Notes under the pieces: model-generated
Database searches by the model: none
What the model was told of the DNA's origin: nothing
Seen by the model: only the letters and a program-made list of their open reading frames with translations
From: Aurifilum marmelostoma
Taxonomy: Eukaryota; Ascomycota; Sordariomycetes; Diaporthales; Cryphonectriaceae
Assembly: GCA_027559495.1 (NCBI GenBank)
Contig: JAMXSV010000017.1
Location: forward strand, 1,550,001-1,614,000
Length of the DNA: 64,000 bases
Direction of reading: 5' to 3'
Part shown: piece after piece, positions 11,284 through 21,665 of the stretch
Layout of the letters: every line of letters starts with the position of its first letter
How positions within the stretch are numbered: position 1 is the first letter of the stretch
Position numbers and translations under genes: made by a program

Positions 11284-12009
11284 ATGGAAGAACTACCAAT
11301 CGAACCCCATGGTATGCTCTGGCAGGAAGACTTCGTCTCGCCGCAGCACGAGGAAAAGCTCGTGCAAATTTTCCGCAACGAGCTCGAGTGGCCTGACCGC
11401 ACGGGGCGGATCTCTCTGCACTACGGCTACACGTTCGACTACAAGACCTTTGGAGTCGACCCAGATATCCCATACAAGGAGTTCCCAGACTGGCTGAAAC
11501 CACTGATCCCGACGTACGAGGGCCGCCCCCCAGAGCAAGTCTGCCTGCAGTACTACCCACCAGGCGCCGGCATCCCCCCTCACGTCGACACCCACTCCGC
11601 CTACGACCAGCTCTACTCGTTGTCACTGGGCTCACCCGTCTTCATGCAGTTTCGCAGGGGTGATCGCCGCGTCGACGTGGACCTGAAGCCGCGCAGCTTG
11701 ATGAAGATGTCGGGCGACTCGAGGCTGCACTGGACGCACGGCATCAAGAAGCGCAAGACGGATACACTTGCTGACGGCACAGTACGGACACGTGAGGACA
11801 GGTGGAGCATCACATACCGGTGGCTGAGAGACGGTGGTGAGTGTGGGTGTGGGGACCTGGAGCTCTGCGATACGGCCCAGCGACGCGGCGGCATCGAGAG
11901 GGAATATCGCTGGAAGACGTACGAGGCAGATGCCAATGGTGCACCAAAGCCAACGGCAGGTGTCACTGGTGACGGTAGCATCGAGGATAAGGCTCCTGCT
12001 GTGCCTTAA
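11284..12009 (+). CDS. AlkB-like 2-oxoglutarate/Fe(II) dioxygenase
   Basis: Intronless, 241 aa. The double-stranded beta-helix ligands are visible: His100 and Asp102 in PPHVDTHS, and a distal His152 in LHWTHGIKKR. The 2-oxoglutarate-binding arginines fit Arg173 and Arg179 in DRWSITYRW. QVCLQYYPPGAGIPPHVD is typical of ALKBH4/ALKBH8-type proteins rather than the DNA-repair enzymes ALKBH2/3. The family demethylates or hydroxylates nucleic acid, tRNA or protein; the substrate here is not known. No RRM or methyltransferase domain is attached, unlike metazoan ALKBH8. The last 55 residues are polar and probably disordered, with a Cys/Gly patch (GECGCGDLELC). I chose the ATG at 11284 as it is the first ATG in frame before the conserved region. 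Confidence 0.88.
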   Translation: MEELPIEPHGMLWQEDFVSPQHEEKLVQIFRNELEWPDRTGRISLHYGYTFDYKTFGVDPDIPYKEFPDWLKPLIPTYEGRPPEQVCLQYYPPGAGIPPHVDTHSAYDQLYSLSLGSPVFMQFRRGDRRVDVDLKPRSLMKMSGDSRLHWTHGIKKRKTDTLADGTVRTREDRWSITYRWLRDGGECGCGDLELCDTAQRRGGIEREYRWKTYEADANGAPKPTAGVTGDGSIEDKAPAVP

Positions 12010-12465
12010 ATCTCGCCTGCAAGTCTCTTTGGCGGAAATTACGGTTTACACTATACCACTTGAACAACCTCAGCATCATCGATACGGCAATGTTGGAGGC
12101 TGGGGTTCCAGACAAATCACGGTCCCCAACTCGGGTCAGTCAAGGTCGTCGACGCTGAGGCGTGCACAGGAATAATCGGGAATCAATGAATCCTGACCAA
12201 TTGCTCCCGCAGCCGGCGGAGATCGGGAATTGTGCTGCAGTCAAGCAGGCAATTGACTCGCGCTGTGGACTCTCAAGATTCAGGCTCTGTGTCTGGACTG
12301 AGGATCAGCTTCCTTCGCCCCTGGTCTTCTGCGCACAGGATTCGAGTGTTCGTCGATCCCTTCGCGCGCCATGACACCTCGCAAGATCTCACCATATCTG
12401 TGAGAGCGATACCTAAAGCTTGATCTTTAGAGTTGTGTCCGTGAACTCCTCGGTCTTGCTCAGCG
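12010..12465. other. Intergenic, 3' of AlkB-like gene
   Basis: About 450 bp with no supported gene. Short overlapping ORFs have no similarity I recognise. Confidence 0.45.
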
Positions 12466-12876
12466 ATGCGACACCCACGAAACCGCCACCGACCAAGCCC
12501 GCATTCTAGCAGAACTATGAACAGCACACTATCGAGTCAAGGAATGATTTACACACCACTCGGCGAGCTCTTCAGCTGTTCGAAGTACGCCAAGCGACTT
12601 CAGAGAAAGCTTGCCTTGACTGAAGACGGGTCTGATGATTTAAGGTTCAAAACCGCCTCCTACATCCTACGCATCTTGCGCACAGACGAGCTCTTGCAAC
12701 ACCTTTCAACTCGGAACCCCCTCGATCTGCACGCTTCAGACTGGCGCAAGGACAATGGACAGATTCTAGTCCGATCGTGGGCATCGATGGTCAACCAGCT
12801 GCTGTCATTTGGAGAAACCTGGAGGGGAAAACAAGTGCGACCACTTGAACGCGAAACGAGGAAGGGCGAAAGTTAG
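12466..12876 (+). CDS. Doubtful small ORF, unrecognised
   Basis: An uninterrupted frame of 136 codons, or 119 if the ATG at 12517 is used. The conceptual product is basic and mixed alpha in character (KRLQRKLAL, ASYILRILRTDELLQHL), with no signal peptide, membrane segment or known motif. The composition looks more protein-like than the neighbouring shadow frames, but the GC3 bias seen in the real genes is weak. It may be a species-specific gene, an exon of a longer gene, or chance. Confidence 0.2.
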   Translation: MRHPRNRHRPSPHSSRTMNSTLSSQGMIYTPLGELFSCSKYAKRLQRKLALTEDGSDDLRFKTASYILRILRTDELLQHLSTRNPLDLHASDWRKDNGQILVRSWASMVNQLLSFGETWRGKQVRPLERETRKGES

Positions 12877-13438
12877 GAAGGTCTATGAACCAGTCCTGCC
12901 GTCACCTGCGATTGATCGCACAGTAATCCCTCGATACTTTTGTCTCACGTTTTTAAGCTCTGCCCATTGCGTTCCATAGAGGATTGAACTATCATGGAAA
13001 CCACCGATCAATCCTGAGAGATGCCAAGCACGTTGGGACCTCACCACTTACACGGTTTCTTTATGGATCCGGCAGCTTAATCTGTGGAGAGGGGGCCGTG
13101 GGGCACTCGTCGAGAATATGGACGTTGCGTTCGACTGATATTGGCTGGTTCATATATGAGGGGAGGTCGCAGCAGATATGGGCAGGAAGAGGATGTCGAA
13201 GCAGACCTGATTGCATCTGTTCCTTTGTCAGGCCTTTGCTTGTTCTCGTCTCTGTCTGCCTACTTAGACCAGCGAGCAGGCTCGTCTGGATCATCTCCTT
13301 CATTTTATTCAAGTAACCATTCTTGTCATTCATTCGGCATCCCGTCAGTAACAAAGGCGGTATTTGTCTCTCTCTCTCTCTCTCTCTCTCTCTATTAACC
13401 ACTATAATCAATCCTAAGAATCAACATATTCTTTAATC
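12877..13438. other. Promoter and leader of the Ala/Gln-rich secreted protein gene
   Basis: About 560 bp. It ends in a pyrimidine-rich leader with a TC microsatellite. A TATATGA element near 13153 could be the core promoter. Confidence 0.45.
13367..13393. repeat. (TC)n microsatellite in 5' leader
   Basis: Thirteen or so TC units lie 45-70 bp before the ATG at 13439. Long CT tracts are common in strongly expressed filamentous-fungus promoters. Confidence 0.9.
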
Positions 13439-14191
13439 ATGCACACCTTCAAGCTCCTCCTCCAGATCCTCCAGACCGCCGCCCTGGCCCACGCCTACAT
13501 CGGAGGCCGAGACGACCACCTCGTAGCCGCCCGCCTAGCAGCCAGACAAACCACCAGCCCCCCCACCACCCCCACCCCCCAAGACGTAGCCTGCGCCCAG
13601 GCCGCGATCCTAGCCCAGGGCATCGCGCTCAACATAGCCGACCAGCAGCAGGAGCTCGCCACCGCCAACCAGCTGGCGGCCCTCCTCGCCGGCCCGCAGC
13701 CCCTCGACCAGGCCGCCTGGGCCCAGGCCCGCACCGCGCTGCTCCAGTTCGTCAACAACGGCATCTCCATCCGCCAGGCGAACCAGATCATCACGCCCGC
13801 GGGCAACGCCGCCGCCCCGGGCCTGGTCACCGTCGCGAACGCGCAGCTGGGCGAGCTGGGGCTCGCGAGCAACCTGAGCGCCGCGGGGGCGGATAACGTG
13901 CAGGGGAATATGCAGATCGTCACGACCCTGCAGACGGACTTTGCGGGGGGGATCAAGCAGAATATGAAGAACATGGCTGATGTGAGTTGGTTTCTTGCTT
14001 TCCAACTCCTTCTTTTTATGCGTTACGTTGCGGGGTCTTTGTCCACCTTGACCTTGTTCGCTGAACTCATGATCTAGGCCACCTCAGGTTGCGGTTCTAC
14101 CGGCACCGCCCCTGCGCCCGCTGCACCTGCGGATGCGTCGTCGTCGGCTGGCCCTGCTGCGATGGGAGGAGACAATGCGGCTCGCCGCTAG
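13439..14191 (+). CDS. Secreted Ala/Gln-rich helical protein
   Basis: Two exons (13439-13981, 14078-14191; donor GTGAGT, acceptor CTAG) give 218 aa. Residues 1-19 form a signal peptide. A Pro/Thr spacer (SPPTTPTP) follows, then about 130 residues of amphipathic helix rich in Ala, Gln and Asn (DQQQELATANQLAALL, ARTALLQFVNN). The C-terminal 30 residues are Ala/Ser/Pro-rich, with only two cysteines in the mature protein (one at the start of the helical part, one in the tail). It resembles hydrophobic-surface-binding or cell-wall galactomannoprotein-like fungal proteins in style, but I do not recognise a definite family. There is no clear GPI omega site. Probably extracellular or cell-wall associated. 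Confidence 0.75.
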
Positions 14192-14629
14192 AGATGGAAC
14201 GAGGTTGTGGACGGCAAGACTGAAGGCGAGTTATCAGAATTGATAGATAGAGCGAGCAACATGTTTCGACGCTTGTTCCTGATTCTAGCAGGTGGAACAA
14301 TAGTAGGACGATGACGGTGGACCAAAATTGGGTCGTCTAGACAATATGTGGCTCTTAGGCGCATTAGACAATGCTCTCATATCTCTTGTAATGCATTTCA
14401 GAAGCTAAGTTCTTGTTGATCATGTATAGGCCACGTTGAGTTGCTTTGATAGCTGCCTATAATATGCAGCAACATCCAAAGTAGTGTCTGTATATACGTC
14501 TCTCGCATGGCTAAAACGGAAATACCACCTCCTTATGCCGCGTCATATCTCACGAACAACATCAAGAAATCCCTTGCGAAGGTGAATTCTATTCAACTGA
14601 AGCCGCAACGGTAGATTTTGGTGGAGCCA
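14192..14629. other. Convergent 3' intergenic region
   Basis: About 440 bp between the 3' ends of the secreted-protein gene and the ATRIP-like gene. Nothing further is recognised. Confidence 0.5.
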
Positions 14630-17221
14630 TCAATCAAATGCGTCCTCTGCCGGCTGAAAGACCTCTTCCACCCCCTCCGCCTCAACTGGCGTGATTGCGA
14701 CTTCCAGGAGATCAGCTGCCCTATCACAGGTGACCGGGTCGATTCCCGCTTCGAGGATTAGGTCCTCTTCAACGTAGTTGAGCCGCGACAACGCCAGCAG
14801 GTACTTCTGGGATGCCCCATGGGACGTCGACAGCTTGGCGCGCATGTCGATATGTGCCGAGGTCGAGGGGTCTGTCACCAGTGCATGCAGCAGGAGGACG
14901 ATAGAGGAGATGAGTGTGTATAGGAGCGGGGTGGGGCTGGGATCGAGGGCCGGCTTATTGGGGGCTGCTGGTGGCGGGATGCCGTCGGTGCCTCGAGCTG
15001 GAACTCCGGTCGCCTCCTTGTGGATTTCTTTGACCATGTCAACAACATCTTTTGCTGCCTCACCCTCAGTCTCAGCGTCTGTTGGCCGGAAGGGTCCGAC
15101 CGGGACGTCCATGTTATACAGTGCATCGATGGCGCCGCACAATACATTGACCAGCCTCGGTATGGCGACGTCGCTGAATACCATCTGCTTCGCACCAAAA
15201 GGCGACTGCGCAAATGCCATCAGCGTCCTCAGCGCCTCCAGCCGGACAAGGCACTGCCGATGCCCATAGGCCCCAGCTGGATCGGCTCGTGTGACCCACA
15301 GATGGGGCATGTGCATGACCTTGCTCACGCGCTCAATGAGGGCCTGTGCCACGAGTACCGGGTCACGGTCCTCTTTGCCTGTGATGGGGCCAATGGAATC
15401 GGGGAGGCAGGACGTGCACAGAAGCCTCAGGATCCGGAGAAATTCGTCGTGAGGTTGTTTATGTGAGATCATGGCGAGCACGAAATCTATCTGCACCATC
15501 TTCCAATAGAGCCTCTGCGGCGAGTCACGATCGGGGCCAAGGTCCAAAGGGTGTTCGGGATTAAGCAGGTGGGAATCGACGCAGCCGAGAGCAGTGAGAT
15601 ACATGAGTTGGAGAGTGCCCTCGGTATCGATGTTAAGGACGAGGTGCGGGATCTTCTCGTCTAGACTGGTGGAGAGGTCACCGTTCGCACTTTCGAATCG
15701 AGGAACTGCGAGGAGGAGGATAGTTGTCTGCGCAACAGGTATCAATGTCGAGGTGATGTACGGTGCCACCGCTACCGTATTCAATTGTAAGATGAACGTC
15801 ACCAGCGACGCCAGATCGAAGATGGGCTCATAATATTTTTCCTTCAGGCATTGATCCCAAAGGTCGATGACCATGTCGCAAAAGTCGATGAGCAAACGTA
15901 GTGGGTCTTGAGGGTCGCCTAGAGAAGGCAGTTTCTGAAAAATGATGCCAGCAAACGACTGGTCCGGGTCTGACGGAAAGGTGTATCGAGCAAGCAGATC
16001 AAAAGTCAAGGGCTGACCGTAGATGGCGCCGTGATCCAGGACGAGACGCAGAAAATCGTAGGGCAGGGCAGTCGGCCGGAGGTTCGACCCGGGTGGCTCA
16101 GCATGTGCACCAGGGCCAGGAGGTGCAGCATCCTGCATGGGCACATCATCATCCTCGACCTCTAATGCTGTTACCGGGCTGTCTATGGCCGGTCGTTTCC
16201 TCTTGGCCCTGCTGGGTGTCCTCTCCCCAGGTGCAAGTGATGCTGCCTTTCCCTTGCTTTTGGCACCGCCCTGGACCTTGGTCGGGCTTGGCAGCATCTC
16301 TACATCGTCGAAGCCATCCGCCACGCTGTTGCGTATACTCGCCTTGTTCTTCTTTGGGGTCGAAGTGCCGGTCTGCACAGACTCTGTGCGCTGCTTCTTG
16401 GACCTCTGCAGCTCCTCCCTCAGATCCTGGCGCGTGAACTGCAGCTCGGTCGCGGCGGTCTTCTCATTTTGGATGGCGGCTTCCACGATACGCTGTTGCT
16501 TTGCGAGAGCCTCAGCATTTTGTTTCTTCAGCCTCGAGAGCTCAGCCTCGTGGGTCGACATGGATTTTTCATACTTGGATCGGACGATGGAGACCTCGCC
16601 TCTGGCCGAGTTAAGGTCATTTTCGAGGGCTCGCAGACGTGCCTGTAGGGCTTCGACCAAGCTGTTCTGGTTCTGTGGTATATCGCGACCCTGCTGTTGC
16701 GAGTCCTGTGGCTGCTGGCTGTGTCCTGGATGGAATGAGGAAGAGGCGGTCGATTGAGGAGCGCCGTGACGGATTGAGCCAGGAAGTGGAGGGGGACCCA
16801 TACGCAGGGGCATATTGGCGCCGGGAGCAGTATACCGACTAGAGGAGGGAGGGAGAGTGTGCCGTATTGTTGAATACTGCGTGGGAGGCTTTGCGCCAGT
16901 AGCAGGTTGCTGCTGCTGCCATCGTGGCTGTTGTAGGCTTCGGCTCGGGAGCTGTCGTGCATCTTGAGCAAAGGGTGCGGCTGTGGATGGCGTCTGTCTC
17001 TCGATGACAGGGCGAACAGGCGCATTCGCAGACTCGCCTATGACGAGCGCGTCGGCGAGGTCGTCATCCTCCTCCAGACCGTAGTCGTCATTGTCCTTGA
17101 GAGCCTGCGACTGCGACTGACCGAACCTCTGCGCCTGGGTGAACTGGATGGCATGGTTCTCCAGCTCCTGCAGTGTCGTGTCGTTGAGTTCGTCGAACCC
17201 GTCGTCTGAGAAGTCGTCCAT
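14630..17221 (-). CDS. DNA-damage checkpoint protein, ATRIP/Rad26/Ddc2/UvsD-like
   Basis: Intronless, 863 aa from ATG 17221. The acidic N-terminus MDDFSDDGFDELND followed by ELENHAIQFTQAQ is the pattern seen in fungal UvsD/Rad26 proteins. In ATRIP this region holds the RPA-binding acidic segment. Residues about 187-285 form a coiled coil (QARLRALENDLNSARGEV and onward), expected to mediate dimerisation and ATR binding. Residues 290-390 are a basic, disordered linker with SPTK and KRKRP patches that could be nuclear localisation signals. The rest (400-863) is helical, HEAT-like (for example YDFLRLVLDHGAIYG). The ATR-ATRIP complex binds RPA-coated single-stranded DNA and starts checkpoint signalling in the nucleus. 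Family assignment rests on architecture and the N-terminal motif, as these proteins diverge fast. Confidence 0.8.
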   Translation of the reverse strand: MDDFSDDGFDELNDTTLQELENHAIQFTQAQRFGQSQSQALKDNDDYGLEEDDDLADALVIGESANAPVRPVIERQTPSTAAPFAQDARQLPSRSLQQPRWQQQQPATGAKPPTQYSTIRHTLPPSSSRYTAPGANMPLRMGPPPLPGSIRHGAPQSTASSSFHPGHSQQPQDSQQQGRDIPQNQNSLVEALQARLRALENDLNSARGEVSIVRSKYEKSMSTHEAELSRLKKQNAEALAKQQRIVEAAIQNEKTAATELQFTRQDLREELQRSKKQRTESVQTGTSTPKKNKASIRNSVADGFDDVEMLPSPTKVQGGAKSKGKAASLAPGERTPSRAKRKRPAIDSPVTALEVEDDDVPMQDAAPPGPGAHAEPPGSNLRPTALPYDFLRLVLDHGAIYGQPLTFDLLARYTFPSDPDQSFAGIIFQKLPSLGDPQDPLRLLIDFCDMVIDLWDQCLKEKYYEPIFDLASLVTFILQLNTVAVAPYITSTLIPVAQTTILLLAVPRFESANGDLSTSLDEKIPHLVLNIDTEGTLQLMYLTALGCVDSHLLNPEHPLDLGPDRDSPQRLYWKMVQIDFVLAMISHKQPHDEFLRILRLLCTSCLPDSIGPITGKEDRDPVLVAQALIERVSKVMHMPHLWVTRADPAGAYGHRQCLVRLEALRTLMAFAQSPFGAKQMVFSDVAIPRLVNVLCGAIDALYNMDVPVGPFRPTDAETEGEAAKDVVDMVKEIHKEATGVPARGTDGIPPPAAPNKPALDPSPTPLLYTLISSIVLLLHALVTDPSTSAHIDMRAKLSTSHGASQKYLLALSRLNYVEEDLILEAGIDPVTCDRAADLLEVAITPVEAEGVEEVFQPAEDAFD

Positions 17222-18018
17222 TCTCACCGCTGGGCCGGCGCCCCTGCGATGAGGCACCGTTAAGTCGTTGTTTGTCGCGGCGAAGCGTGGTGGTGCAATT
17301 TGGGGAGTGGATGTCGTCGGTCAGAAAATCAATCAACGCGCCTGGTAACGCGTCATTCTCTGTAACCAGCACTTACATAGTACCTGCGGATAGCTGGTGT
17401 GGGTTGTATAGCCCTGTACGTACAAGGGTTCGTCCCACCCAAGGTGCCAGGTCGAGGCCTTGGGGTCCCTGACATGCCTGGCTGCGGGCCTCACTCTGGG
17501 GATGGGCAGCCCCCAGACAGTTCTGAAATACTTCTGGGCTTATTGACTTCCATATCTCAGTTTCACCTTGAGTTCAAGACGACTGAATAAATACAGAATG
17601 TATATGTTTCTCCTTTACAAAAGAAACACTGATTGGAAATATAGGTACGGCTCATCATTCAAGGGCGTGAGGAAATCCATATAAGTAACCAGAAAGAGTA
17701 GTAAGACTGTGTACTTCAGTACGTACTGTACCTCTCCCCGCAGAGGCCAACGACACTGGGTTACTTGAGCGCTAAGCCCCTGGAAACCCGCTGTGGGCTT
17801 CTATTGTCCGCACCGGCGCCGGGTGCCACGTTTCCCAATCCGTTCAATTTATCCATCCATGCTTGGAGCTTCAGCCGTCAGTGCTTCCTGTCTTTTTTTC
17901 TGCGCCCTGCTCCCCTTTTGCTTGTCGACCATCGCCCCTCCCAGATTGTCACAACATGAGCCGGAGGAAGCCCTAGTTCACTTGGTCACCAGTTCTGGAG
18001 CAATATCGCGACTGAACC
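17222..18018. other. Divergent promoter region
   Basis: About 800 bp between the ATRIP-like gene and the type I membrane protein gene. ORFs here are short, and no RNA gene is seen. Confidence 0.5.
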
Positions 18019-19127
18019 ATGCAGAAACTGCTGGGCCTCCTCCTCGCGCTGCTCCTCAGCGCAGTCGCGCAAGCGAGCTCGTCGTCGTCGGGCAGCCAAC
18101 TCTCGCTTCCTTCGTATCACTACGGCGCTGCCATCAGTGTCGAGTGCATGAACAGGAGTTCGTAAGTAGCTTCACATGCAACCCGGACACAAGACCTCGC
18201 GCACACCCGGAGAACTAGGAGATGTCGGGAGAGGGCGAGCCATGCATCATGCGCGGCGATAGCTCTTGCGCCTCGGGTGCTTCTTCGTCTCTTCTCCCTG
18301 GGTCGCGCGGACTACACCTTGCACCGATCAGGGAGTACTGACTGACCTTGTACCCGAAACAAACAGAGAGACTGGCGAACACATTGAGAACCCCGAGAGC
18401 CACGAGATTCAATGGATCCCCTTTCCCCTTTGTGAGGAGACGGAGAAACCCCTCGAGTTCCACTACGGCATCGAGAGCGAGGTCAACTGCACAATTCCCA
18501 TGGTTTCCGACCCCTTCTTCCACCTTCTCGAGTTCTACATCCACTCCGACGCCCCTCTCTCCTGCCGCCTTCCCCGCCCGACCGCCCCCTCACATCGAGT
18601 ACGTCGGCGAGAAGCCCATCGAGCAGGAGTACATACCGCTGGTGCTGGCGTTGGCAGGGACCCTGCAGGCGAGCCACATGCACATCAGCACGCACCTGAA
18701 TGTGCTACTACACAGCACCCCAAAGCACCACATCCACCCGCACGACAGCGGCGTGTTGGACTCTGGCGTCGCGTACAGCACGAGCCCCCTGAGCCACATG
18801 GCCGGCAGCTGGACCCGCAAGCTGATCATCGGCGACCCTCTGCCCCTGAGCTTCAGCGTGCGCTGGTTCCCCACGCCGGCACTGCCCAAGACGGAGGGCA
18901 AGGTCGAGTGGCAGGGCATCGGCGGCCACATCTACACGAGCACGGTCTTCTACAGCCTTGTGTCGTTCCTGGCCGGCGCGTGTATCACGGGCGTGTATTT
19001 CTTTGGCATCGTGCTGCCCAGTCGGGTCAAAGGCCGCGCACTGGGAGGGGCGACGCCGTTGGGGTATGGTCTAAACGGGGTAGGCAACGGGTGGGGGATA
19101 CCAATGGCGAAGCGGAACGTAGATTAA
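18019..19127 (+). CDS. Conserved-looking type I membrane protein, with one-base frameshift
   Basis: Exon 1 is 18019-18161 and exon 2 is 18367-19127. ATG 18019 starts a strong signal peptide (MQKLLGLLLALLLSAVAQA), and donor GTAAGT to ACAG puts the second exon in frame (SETGEHIENPESHEIQW). Reading is continuous through HSDAPLSCRLP, then must skip one base between about 18565 and 18592 to continue as RPPPHIEYVGEKPIEQEY to the stop. The total coding length is one base over a multiple of three, which fits one surplus base; corrected, it would be about 300 aa. A single hydrophobic helix (FYSLVSFLAGACITGVYFFG) near the C-terminus and NxS/T sites suggest a luminal/extracellular ectodomain with a short basic tail. 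I do not recognise the function. The frameshift could be a sequencing error in a C-rich stretch or a real lesion. Confidence 0.7.
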
Positions 19128-19347
19128 GGGCTTGTGCATGAAAACCCTCGTATAGGGAGGAAAGGGTGATTCACGGCGTAATGAAATGGTTTTAACAGAG
19201 CAGAGGTTTATGTGTGTATATATACCGAGTCTACGGGCAAGGTTAGATTGATACTCCCAGGCGCTCACAGGTTTACCATGTACTCTAGTCTAGGGTTATT
19301 TTCAGCGATTTCTCGAGTGAATTGTTCGTTTTCGCCATCCGTCTGCT

Positions 19348-20190
19348 CTATTGATTTTTCTTCGTTGGGGAGGGCGCCGCAGAAACCCGTGTATACAATC
19401 TCGAGTATACATCCACAAACATCAGCACGGCTATTGTCAACGGTCAGCTCTTGCGCACATAGACACATCCACAAGCCAAAATATGGAAGAGAAGGACGAA
19501 TCATAGCCAGAAGGGCAAGGGGTCCAGAGTACTCACGAAACGCAACCCAGGGTCCCATCAGCTGGTAGAGGAAGACATCTTTCTGCTCGGGCGTGAAGTC
19601 CTTCGGGTCAAGATACAAGGCATGATTCATGCACAGCATAGTGCTGAAGGCAGTCTCCATGGCGTACACGAGCAGTAGGAGCTCGTGGGCGCCGCTCGTC
19701 GTGCCCTTGCGGAGGCGGTAGACGGAGTACAGGGCGACGGGGAGCTGGAAGCCCAGCTCGATGGAGAAGAGGAAGGGCATGAAGTTCGGGGCCACTGGGA
19801 GGCCGAGGGTCAGTCTCATGACGTGTGTGTGTGTGTGTGTGTGTGTAGATCCAGCTGGTGTGCTGCCGTGCCAACTTACTGTGGTCCTGGATGAGTGGGT
19901 CATTGTAGGCGGAGATGTCGTGATCTCTGAGCTTCTGGAGGAAGTGTAGCGGGCTTCCTCTGGGCTGATACAGCCATTCTGGGTAGATGTAAGGTACGCC
20001 GTCGATGACTTGGTACAAGAGAAAGAGTCTTAGCCATGGTGCGCATGTCATCGGGCACAGGAGAGCAGCCAATGCCATCAGGGTGAGGGTGTGCAGCTCG
20101 AGGGGCCTGCTTACAGAGGATTATGAGGACCTGCAGGACAAACCATACGAGCCAGACCTTGTCTCGCCAGTTCTTTGGAGCAGTAGCCAT
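19348..20190 (-). CDS. EXPERA-domain membrane protein, TMEM97/sigma-2 receptor-like
   Basis: Four exons (20190-20115, 20008-19880, 19794-19537, 19430-19348) join in phase to 181 aa. Exon joining gives IILFIDGVPYIYPEWL, then LHFLQKLRDHDISAYNDPLI, then FMPFLFSIELGFQLPVALY. That succession, with an acidic residue in helix 1 and the YNDP loop, is that of the EXPERA superfamily (EBP, TM6SF, TMEM97). Four membrane helices are expected, and the C-terminus ends in a lysine-rich SPTKKNQ, compatible with an ER-retention type tail. Relatives bind sterols or isomerise them. Loss of a full EBP catalytic set and the short length favour the TMEM97 (lysosome/ER cholesterol handling) branch; this is inference. 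Intron 2 carries a GT microsatellite. Confidence 0.82.
19823..19847. repeat. (GT)12 microsatellite in intron
   Basis: An uninterrupted GT run lies inside intron 2 of the TMEM97-like gene, forming the CA-rich tract before the acceptor on the coding strand. Confidence 0.9.
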
Positions 20191-21347
20191 GTTGGATGAT
20201 CTAATGAGGGACAGTGATATGGTGATTTTGTTGTCCTGGAGAGAGAGGGGGAGGGGGGGGGGGAGAAGCAAGTACACCACATGGATGGTATGAAATGTTG
20301 AGCTTACATTGGCCCAGGTATTCATCCTTACTGTGATGCATACGTTCTGCCCTGCCGGTTGCTGATTGGTCCATGTCCTCTTGCCTAAGAAATACTGTGG
20401 GTCAAGCACAGGAAGTACGAGGTTATATCATCCTGTGGAATCCAGTCGTGAACATGTCTATGCATCAATTGAGTCTGATATTCAAGTTTTATGGAGCGAA
20501 ATGATAGGCCAACATGTGTAGATGCTATGATTATAATGATTGACAGAAGGAGAAGCTCTGCTAGATCCCCTGCAGACGGGTGCATACCCTACAGGCTCAT
20601 GGCCCAGGCATCTGAACCACAGACAATTATACCGAATTGAAAGCCAAAAAGTACTTTAATAGTATGCTGAGTGTTTGTGGTCATGGATCAAGGCCTGAGA
20701 GCCTGCGACTCGCATTCAATTCATCCTGAATTGTCATCGCCGGCACCTTCATACTCTGAAGCTTGTCTCACGCCTCATGTGAGCCCTTAATTATGTCAAC
20801 CTCTAGTGAAGACATACCCTACTCATCTTCTTTTCATTGACAAATTGCACTGGATGAGCCCAGATCTTCTTGATCTTGGTCCTGGTCTTTCCATTTCCTC
20901 TTATTTTTGAGGTCATTTAAGACTCCGTGTGGGCACATCACCTCTCCCTTGCCTCAGTGATCCGAGGATGTTGGACCCCTGTTGAAGTTTATCGGCAGTG
21001 GATAGTGCCGTCCGAAGCACCCCACCGCATATCACTTAGAATCTTCATTTGTCGTCACTGCAACGGCTGGCATTATGATCCCCTTGGCCCTGACAAATTG
21101 AATTCCATCAGAGCGGGGTTCCGGGCCAACTGACCTCGGGATGTATGATCAAGAGGGGGAGATACGATAAATATCTCCACTGACCCACTGCCACTGTTTA
21201 TCTCTCAGGACCTATGAAATGACGTTTCTATTCTTCTCTTGTACGAGTCTGGGGTCTCTTCAACCGCGGCACAAACCTTGAAACAAATACCTTCTTCTTT
21301 TTGTCCAGTTATTTCTCACCATCCACGTACCACCACGACCATCCAAA
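20191..21347. other. Divergent promoter region
   Basis: About 1.16 kb between the TMEM97-like and EthD-protein starts. A purine/G-rich tract (about 20238-20264) lies near the first start, probably in its leader. No gene is supported. Confidence 0.5.
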
Positions 21348-21665
21348 ATGTCTTCTTCAATAACCGTCACCGTCCTCTACCCAGCTAACGAGGGCTACAA
21401 GTTCGACATGGACTACTACCTCAAGACACACATGGCCCTCGTGTCCGACAAGTGGAGCTCTTTCGGCCTGAAGCAGTACTACGTGACCGACCTGCGCGGC
21501 GAGAAGCAGCCCTACTCGGTGCAGTGCACCCTGCTCTGGGAGAGCATCGAGGGTTTCGACAAGGGTATGCAGGCCCACGGCGCGGAGGTCCTGGGTGACA
21601 TCAAGAACTTCTCGAGCGAGCAGGCCGTCATTGTCAAGGGAAACGTCGTCGGGACCAAGGTCTAG
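21348..21665 (+). CDS. EthD-domain protein
   Basis: Intronless, 105 aa, the full length of a single EthD/dimeric alpha-beta barrel domain. Opening beta strand ITVTVLYPANEGYKFDMDYY, then LKTHMALVSDKW, matches the EthD pattern in which the YYxxxH segment lines the pocket. The C-terminus has FSSEQAVIVKGNVVG. The family was named from the ethyl tert-butyl ether degradation cluster, and fungal relatives include small decarboxylases or cyclases and stress proteins of unknown activity. No signal peptide, so cytosolic. A TTT/CTT-rich leader precedes the ATG. Confidence 0.9.
   Translation: MSSSITVTVLYPANEGYKFDMDYYLKTHMALVSDKWSSFGLKQYYVTDLRGEKQPYSVQCTLLWESIEGFDKGMQAHGAEVLGDIKNFSSEQAVIVKGNVVGTKV

Noticed and set aside
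20080..20110. Frameshift in the TMEM97-like gene at the end of exon 1
   Set aside because: Resolved as an ordinary 105-nt intron (donor GTAAGC, acceptor ACCAAG), which gives IILFIDGVPYIYPEWL in phase.
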